This document shows, piece after piece, positions 5,169-5,653 of a stretch of DNA of 5,653 nt; within the stretch, counting starts at the first letter, position 1; the number at the start of each line of letters is the position of its first letter. Source of the stretch: Thermoplasmata archaeon (GTDB taxonomy: Archaea; Thermoplasmatota; Thermoplasmata; Thermoplasmatales; Thermoplasmataceae); assembly GCA_021850835.1 (NCBI GenBank), contig JAJZKS010000129.1, positions 1 through 5,653 of the forward strand, read 5' to 3'. The translations under genes were made by a program, and so were the position numbers. The notes beneath the pieces are model-generated. The model was not told the DNA's origin. It was given only the letters and a program-made list of their open reading frames with translations, and ran no database searches.

Positions 5169-5653
5169 ATGAAAAAAGTCATACTCAAAGATGACAAGGC
5201 AGTTTCTCCAATCATAGCGACAATTTTGCTTGTAGCAATAACCGTAGTGCTCGCCGCCACTCTTTATACAATCTTGGGCGGCTATACTACTTTCCTTGGA
5301 ATTTCAACACCGCAGGCTTCAATTCAAGTCAATGAAGTGGCCAACAACCCGCCTGTCTACCAGATGTATGTCGTGCAGTACGGTGGCAACATTAGCCTTT
5401 CTGAGGTGCAGATGGTGATCACGACTACCAATAACAGCGTATATTACGATTTGCTATCAGCAGATCAGCCAAGCGCATCAAATGTTGGAGGGTTATGGAA
5501 TATAACTGTTAAGGGCCCGCAATACTTCGGTGTTTCCACAGTAGCACTTATTTCAGGCGTACCTAATGTTCATGGAGACCAGAATATCAGCCAGGTAAGG
5601 ATAGTGGACCTCAAGACCCAGGGAACAATCGCCACATTCACCATGAACCAGCA
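5169..5653 (+). CDS. Archaeal type IV pilin-like secreted protein (partial, cut by window end)
   Basis: The reading frame from ATG 5169 stays open to the window edge (161 complete codons, no stop). The N-terminus MKKVILKDDK is positively charged. It is followed by AVSPIIATILLVAITVVLAA, the hallmark of archaeal type IV pilins (Pilin_N / DUF1628 group), and class III signal peptide processing by a PibD/FlaK-like peptidase is expected close to K10-A11-V12. Residues about 12-35 form the hydrophobic helix used for membrane anchoring and filament packing. The rest is a polar, beta-rich extracellular domain with four N-glycosylation sequons (N74, N88, N111, N139). Adhesion pilus subunit or another pilin-like surface protein are both possible. 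It is unlikely to be a standard archaellin, although no archaellum genes are in view to test this. Intergenic promoter-like elements suggest it is transcribed separately from the upstream operon. Confidence 0.88.
   Translation, partial: MKKVILKDDKAVSPIIATILLVAITVVLAATLYTILGGYTTFLGISTPQASIQVNEVANNPPVYQMYVVQYGGNISLSEVQMVITTTNNSVYYDLLSADQPSASNVGGLWNITVKGPQYFGVSTVALISGVPNVHGDQNISQVRIVDLKTQGTIATFTMNQ

Noticed and set aside
1..5653. CRISPR array, insertion sequence or long repeats
   Set aside because: No regularly spaced direct repeats, terminal inverted repeats or transposase-like reading frames were seen.

Overview
The window looks like an archaeal chromosome segment. The evidence is an archaeal type IV pilin N-terminus at the right edge, a SbcD/Mre11-related phosphoesterase of the type common in archaea, an IF-2B-family protein, Shine-Dalgarno sites of the GGTGA type, TATA-like boxes upstream of several genes, and a tRNA-Asp gene without an encoded CCA. 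Moderate base composition and style suggest a Thermoplasmata-like euryarchaeon, but this is inference and no marker here fixes the lineage.

Left part (1-1150): after a possible tail of an upstream gene, an unrecognised protein gene runs on the plus strand to 967. The best ribosome binding site belongs to an ATG at 66, whose frame stops at 135-137. The long open frame starts at 146 in another frame. A single missing G in the GGGG run at 130-133 would explain this, so the gene is probably about 300 codons long with a frameshift or a sequence error. It converges on a minus-strand tRNA-Asp(GTC) gene at 1077-1149 that has its own TATA-like box and a downstream T7 tract.

Middle (1262-2145): a minus-strand calcineurin-like phosphoesterase (COG1407 type) with the full set of metal-binding motifs. 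A 146-base divergent intergenic region follows.

Right part (2146-4985): three plus-strand genes separated by about 30 bases look like one operon. They encode an aldose 1-epimerase-like protein with both catalytic residues, a metal-dependent amidohydrolase with a G-x-G-N-P-I-G-G motif, and an IF-2B/ribose-1,5-bisphosphate-isomerase-like protein whose expected catalytic cysteine appears to be serine. The grouping suggests sugar or nucleoside-derived metabolism rather than translation, but the substrate is not evident. Unusual start contexts (a TTG start, an ATGTAA start-stop, and a 13-codon mini-ORF framed by two TAATG overlaps) suggest translational coupling.

Right edge (4986-5653): a 183-base intergenic region with promoter-like elements precedes a pilin-like secreted protein gene that is cut off by the window end. 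No CRISPR array, insertion sequence or rRNA was seen.
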